Below, one piece after another: positions 29,522-32,038 of a stretch of 32,038 bases of DNA (positions are counted from its first letter, which is position 1; every line of letters starts with the position of its first letter). The translations under genes were made by a program, and so were the position numbers. Source of the stretch: an uncultured Eubacteriales bacterium. GTDB taxonomy: Bacteria; Bacillota; Clostridia; Christensenellales; Aristaeellaceae. The notes beneath the pieces are model-generated. The model had not been told where the DNA came from. It was given only the letters and a program-made list of their open reading frames with translations, and ran no database searches. The stretch is taken from positions 1 through 32,038 of the forward strand of contig CADCHI010000037.1 of assembly GCA_902801165.1 (NCBI GenBank). Direction: 5' to 3'.

Positions 29522-30880
29522 TCAGTACTTCGCCCAGATCTCCTGCGCCTCGGCCCAGAACTGGTCGGCGGCTTCCTGCGCGCTGGCGAACTTGCCCTCG
29601 GCCAGGCCCTGGAAGTAGGTCTTCTTCAGCACGTCGGAGATCTCCTCGTTGGCGGCCGGCTCGGCGGGGCTGGAGTTCGCGGCATCCGGGAAGGAGCCGA
29701 TCAGGTCGATGATGGTGTAAACCTTCGCGGTCACTTCGTTGGTCAGCTCAGCGTTGGCCTTGAGGTCAGCCAGCACGTCGCTGTTGATGGAGACGCCGCG
29801 CTCGCAGTTCAGGATCTCGTTGGCCTCGATGCTGTTGACGAAGAAGTTCAGGAAGTTGGCAGCCATCTCCTTGTCCTCGGAGCCCTTCCACATGCTCATC
29901 TCCTGGCTGGAGCGAACGACCATGCCGCTCTGGCCATCGGCGTACACGCGCGGGATGGTGGCCAGCTCGAGGGTGATGCCGCTCTCGGCAGCCACGTTGC
30001 TCAGAGCCTGGAACTGGTTGGAGGACAGCATGATCATCGCGGCGTCGCCAAAGGCGATCCAGTCGGCCTCGATGTTGGTGCCGATCTCGTTCTGGATGCC
30101 GTAGTCGGCGATGACGCCCTCCTTCTGCAGGGTGGTCAGCAGGTCGAAGATGAAGGCCAGGGGCTCGGTGTCGCCCTCGAAGGCGAAGTCAGAGCCGTCC
30201 ATCGCGTAGAAGTTGTAGCCTTCCTTCCACTGGGTGACGGTGGAGAAAGCCAGGGAGTTGTACTCCAGGGTGGTGATGGCGGGGTTGCCGGTCGCCTCGG
30301 TGATGGCGCGGCCAGCCGCGGCGAAGTCGTCCCAGGTCCAGTTCTCGGTGGGATAGGCAACGCCGGCCTCGTCGAACAGGGCGGGGTTGTAGGCGAAGCA
30401 GCGGGCGTTGGTGCCGTTGGACATGCCGGTGACGTCGCCGTTGGCCTGGTTGATGGTGGTGGCCAGCATCGCAGGGCTGATGGCGGTGGTGTCAATGGTG
30501 CCGTCCTCGATGTAGGCGTTCAGGGGCTCGATGGTGTCGTAGTAGGTCAGCCAGTTGTTGCCCATCTGGAACACGTCGGGCAGGTCGTTGGCCGCCATCT
30601 TGGCCTGGAACTGGGTCCAGTAGGTGCCGCCGTCATACCACTCGAACTCGACGGTCGCGCCGGTCTTCTCCTCCCACAGGTGGATGACTTCCTCGGTCAT
30701 GCGGGCGCGGGTGTCGGAGCCCCACCACATGAAGGACAGGGTCTTGCCGGAATAATCGGGATACTCATAGCCTTCGGCGTTCACATTGTTCCAGCCCTCG
30801 GCCTTCTCAGCCAGCGCCGGCATGGCCATGGCGCACAGCATGGCTGCCACCAACAGCAGCGCGATCAGATGTTTCCTCAT
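29522..30880 (-). CDS. carbohydrate ABC transporter substrate-binding protein
   Basis: A 452-residue family-1 extracellular solute-binding protein. Residues 1-25 are a signal peptide (MRKHLIALLLVAAMLCAMAMPALA). The mature protein has the typical TLSFMWWGSDTRARMTEEVI opening (about 47-66), LPDVFQMGNNWLTYY near 100-114 and a late FLNFFVNSIEA near 344-354. It is odd for a Firmicutes receptor that no proper lipobox is visible: Cys16 lies in AMLC and the cleavage site looks like signal peptidase I. It might be retained by other means or be released. The ligand is probably an oligosaccharide, since neighbouring glycosidases are intracellular. GAGGAGG lies 6 bases before the ATG, and a consensus promoter lies about 80 bases upstream. 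Confidence 0.93.
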   Translation of the reverse strand: MRKHLIALLLVAAMLCAMAMPALAEKAEGWNNVNAEGYEYPDYSGKTLSFMWWGSDTRARMTEEVIHLWEEKTGATVEFEWYDGGTYWTQFQAKMAANDLPDVFQMGNNWLTYYDTIEPLNAYIEDGTIDTTAISPAMLATTINQANGDVTGMSNGTNARCFAYNPALFDEAGVAYPTENWTWDDFAAAGRAITEATGNPAITTLEYNSLAFSTVTQWKEGYNFYAMDGSDFAFEGDTEPLAFIFDLLTTLQKEGVIADYGIQNEIGTNIEADWIAFGDAAMIMLSSNQFQALSNVAAESGITLELATIPRVYADGQSGMVVRSSQEMSMWKGSEDKEMAANFLNFFVNSIEANEILNCERGVSINSDVLADLKANAELTNEVTAKVYTIIDLIGSFPDAANSSPAEPAANEEISDVLKKTYFQGLAEGKFASAQEAADQFWAEAQEIWAKY

Positions 30881-30912
30881 GATGATCCTCCTCGTTTACT
30901 CATAATTTCGGC

Positions 30913-30941
30913 CTGATTTATTCATCATTGCGACAAATCAG
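30913..30941. promoter_or_regulatory. inverted repeat in the ABC operon leader
   Basis: ctgattt (30913-30919) and aaatcag (30935-30941) are exact complements 15 bases apart, about +9 to +37 of the ABC transcript. This could be an operator or a leader hairpin. No regulator gene is adjacent. Confidence 0.4.
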
Positions 30942-30956
30942 ACAACTAACATACTT

Positions 30957-30985
30957 ATTATAAAGGCACTTTGCTATATTGTCAA
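30957..30985 (-). promoter_or_regulatory. consensus sigma-A promoter of the ABC operon
   Basis: On the minus strand a perfect TTGACA (30985-30980) and a perfect TATAAT (30962-30957) are separated by 17 bases. Start of transcription near 30950 gives a leader of about 70 bases. Such an ideal promoter implies high expression, probably under a repressor or catabolite control. Confidence 0.9.
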
Positions 30986-31163
30986 CTCAAAACTCACCCA
31001 AACGCCCCGTTTTTTCCACACTTTTCGCTACGATTGAGAGACTTAGGCAAGAAGTGCCCGAATGGTTAATCCCGCGCGCCGCCGGGAAGAATAAACCCAA
31101 GGCACATACTCGTATTGACGCGCCTCTCAGACTTTCCCCTGTCCCGAAGCGCCCGTCCTCCCC

Positions 31164-31192
31164 TTGTCTGCCCCGCCCGGCTGTGCTATAAT
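31164..31192 (+). promoter_or_regulatory. sigma-A promoter of the gene at 31289
   Basis: TTGTCT (31164-31169) and a perfect TATAAT (31187-31192) are spaced by 17 bases. Transcription would start near 31199, about 90 bases before the ATG. The remaining part of the gap 30881-31288 shows no gene. Confidence 0.7.
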
Positions 31193-31288
31193 GGTTGACG
31201 GCACCGCCGAAACGCCGACGGGCGGCAGCACCGCAAGACCGGCGCGCCGGCTGCCAACCCGATCCTTCCACCGGAGGTCCCCTGCCCT

Positions 31289-31762
31289 ATGCGAAAGCTC
31301 ACCCTGGTCCTCGCCATCCTGCTCACGCTGCTGCTCGGCTTCACTGCCGTCTTCCTTGCCGGCGGCACGCTCTCCGCGCAGATCTATATCCAGACCGCCA
31401 ACGCGGCGGAATACCCCGAAGCCTATAGCTCCATACGCGACCTGCTGGCGTCGGGCTCCGCGCCCCAGGTGTTCGCGGATGCCCTCCCTGGCGAGGACCC
31501 GTCCCCCTATACCCTCGTGGATATCACGCTCAAGCTGTCCAACCGGGGCTTGTTCCCCGCCGAGTGGCTGGACCTGAGCGCCGAGGCCGTGGAGGGCGAC
31601 ATCGCCGTCTACGCCCTGACCGGTGAGGGCAGCGACATCCCCGCCCGCAGCGCCAGCCAGGTCAACCTGAAGCTGATCACCACCGCCCCCGCCGACGCGG
31701 TTCGCAACATCACCGTACAGTACCACATCTACGGCATGCAGCGCCACATCACCGTGCGGTGA
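31289..31762 (+). CDS. small membrane-anchored or secreted protein of unknown function, 157 aa
   Basis: I do not recognise a family. Residues 1-30 (MRKLTLVLAILLTLLLGFTAVFLAGG) are strongly hydrophobic and act as signal peptide or single N-terminal membrane anchor. The rest, about 125 residues, alternates hydrophobic and polar residues in a beta-rich pattern (VDITLKLSNRGLFPAEWLDLS, then VNLKLITTAPADAVRNITVQYHI), like an immunoglobulin-type or fibronectin-like small extracellular domain. There is no cysteine. GGAGG lies 11 bases before the ATG, and a promoter lies upstream at 31164-31192. It is transcribed divergently from the ABC operon and ended by a terminator at 31807, so it is a single-gene unit. 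Confidence 0.78.
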   Translation: MRKLTLVLAILLTLLLGFTAVFLAGGTLSAQIYIQTANAAEYPEAYSSIRDLLASGSAPQVFADALPGEDPSPYTLVDITLKLSNRGLFPAEWLDLSAEAVEGDIAVYALTGEGSDIPARSASQVNLKLITTAPADAVRNITVQYHIYGMQRHITVR

Positions 31763-31806
31763 GGCAGCGCCGGCATATCCTGCGCACGGTTCAATTTCAA
31801 ATGAAA

Positions 31807-31855
31807 CAGCGCCTCGTTCGGAGACTTCCGATCAGGGCGCTGCTTTGATTTTATC
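31807..31855 (+). terminator. intrinsic terminator after the gene at 31289
   Basis: cagcgcc (31807-31813) pairs with ggcgctg (31836-31842), with an inner tcgga-gact-tccga hairpin, followed by ctttgattttat. It ends the transcript 44 bases past the stop codon. Confidence 0.75.
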
Positions 31856-31910
31856 TTCTATTTTCTGATTTCCGCATACGCAGACGGGCCGCCCATAATC
31901 TACGGAAGGT

Positions 31911-31980
31911 CGAAAACCTGGGGTTTTCGATTTTTGCTCCGCAAAAACGCCCCATCACGATCATGGATCGGGATGGGGCG
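31911..31980. repeat. series of hairpins at the window end
   Basis: cgaaaacc-tgg-ggttttcg followed by attttt (31911-31935) looks like a further intrinsic terminator. It is followed by tttttgc-tcc-gcaaaaa (31931-31947) and cgccccatc/gatggggcg (31948-31980). No gene is seen in 31763-32038. Confidence 0.6.
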
Positions 31981-32038
31981 CCGCCTGCCCGGATGGCACT
32001 ACCACGCGGTAGCGAATAGTCTGCTATTCCCTTAAACA

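Noticed and set aside
31020-31200. Possible tRNA or small RNA upstream of the gene at 31289
   Set aside because: No cloverleaf or conserved TTCGA loop could be drawn; the sequence is explained as promoter region.

Overview
The window looks like a chromosomal carbohydrate-utilisation region from a high-G+C member of the Clostridia (Firmicutes), probably an anaerobic gut or rumen bacterium. I base this on AGGAGG-type ribosome binding sites before nearly every gene, consensus sigma-A promoters with 17-base spacers, a CUT1 sugar ABC transporter without its own ATPase, an FCD-type GntR regulator, and the dense palindromic intergenic repeats common in such genomes. The species cannot be told from the sequence alone. 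I see no rRNA, tRNA, CRISPR array, prophage or intact insertion sequence.

Layout. (1) 1-331: a 153-bp MITE-like element with perfect 18-bp terminal inverted repeats. (2) 332-8338, minus strand: an intracellular glycoside-degrading block with GH31 glycosidase, GH36 alpha-galactosidase, CE2-like esterase, alpha-phosphohexomutase and a small secreted protein. GH31 and GH36 each have their own promoter. (3) 8843-11167, plus strand: a divergent pair, a GH43-like enzyme and an (alpha/alpha)6 glycosidase. (4) 11283-24259, minus strand: the centrepiece, twelve co-directional genes behind one near-consensus promoter. In transcription order they are transaldolase, TctC, TctB, TctA (a tripartite tricarboxylate-type importer), SDR, split transketolase N and C halves, tartronate-semialdehyde-reductase-like GarR, gluconate-5-dehydrogenase-like SDR, PfkB/KDG-kinase-like kinase, 6-phosphogluconate dehydrogenase, and a DUF362 protein. 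(5) 24569-27098, plus strand: the divergent FCD-GntR regulator, a YcxB-like membrane protein and a GH140/DUF4038 apiosidase-like glycosidase. (6) 27099-27669: a TA-flanked MITE, a 44-bp-period direct repeat and strong terminators. (7) 27670-30880, minus strand: a CUT1 ABC importer (binding protein and two permeases). (8) 31289-31762, plus strand: a small membrane-anchored or secreted protein.

How it fits together. The ABC importer would take up plant-type oligosaccharides, and the signal-less glycosidases would trim them in the cytoplasm. Galactose-derived glucose 1-phosphate could be handled by the phosphomutase. The twelve-gene cassette reads as a self-contained route for a sugar acid or unusual sugar: TctABC uptake, oxidoreduction by two SDRs, phosphorylation by the PfkB kinase, oxidative decarboxylation by Gnd, and carbon rearrangement by dedicated transketolase and transaldolase. 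A perfect 14-bp palindrome at about +11 of the cassette promoter, next to the divergent FCD-GntR gene, is the likely operator. The combination of TTT importer, split transketolase, transaldolase, Gnd, GarR and a KDG-kinase-like enzyme under one operator is the strongest candidate for an undescribed pathway here. Its substrate cannot be read from sequence.
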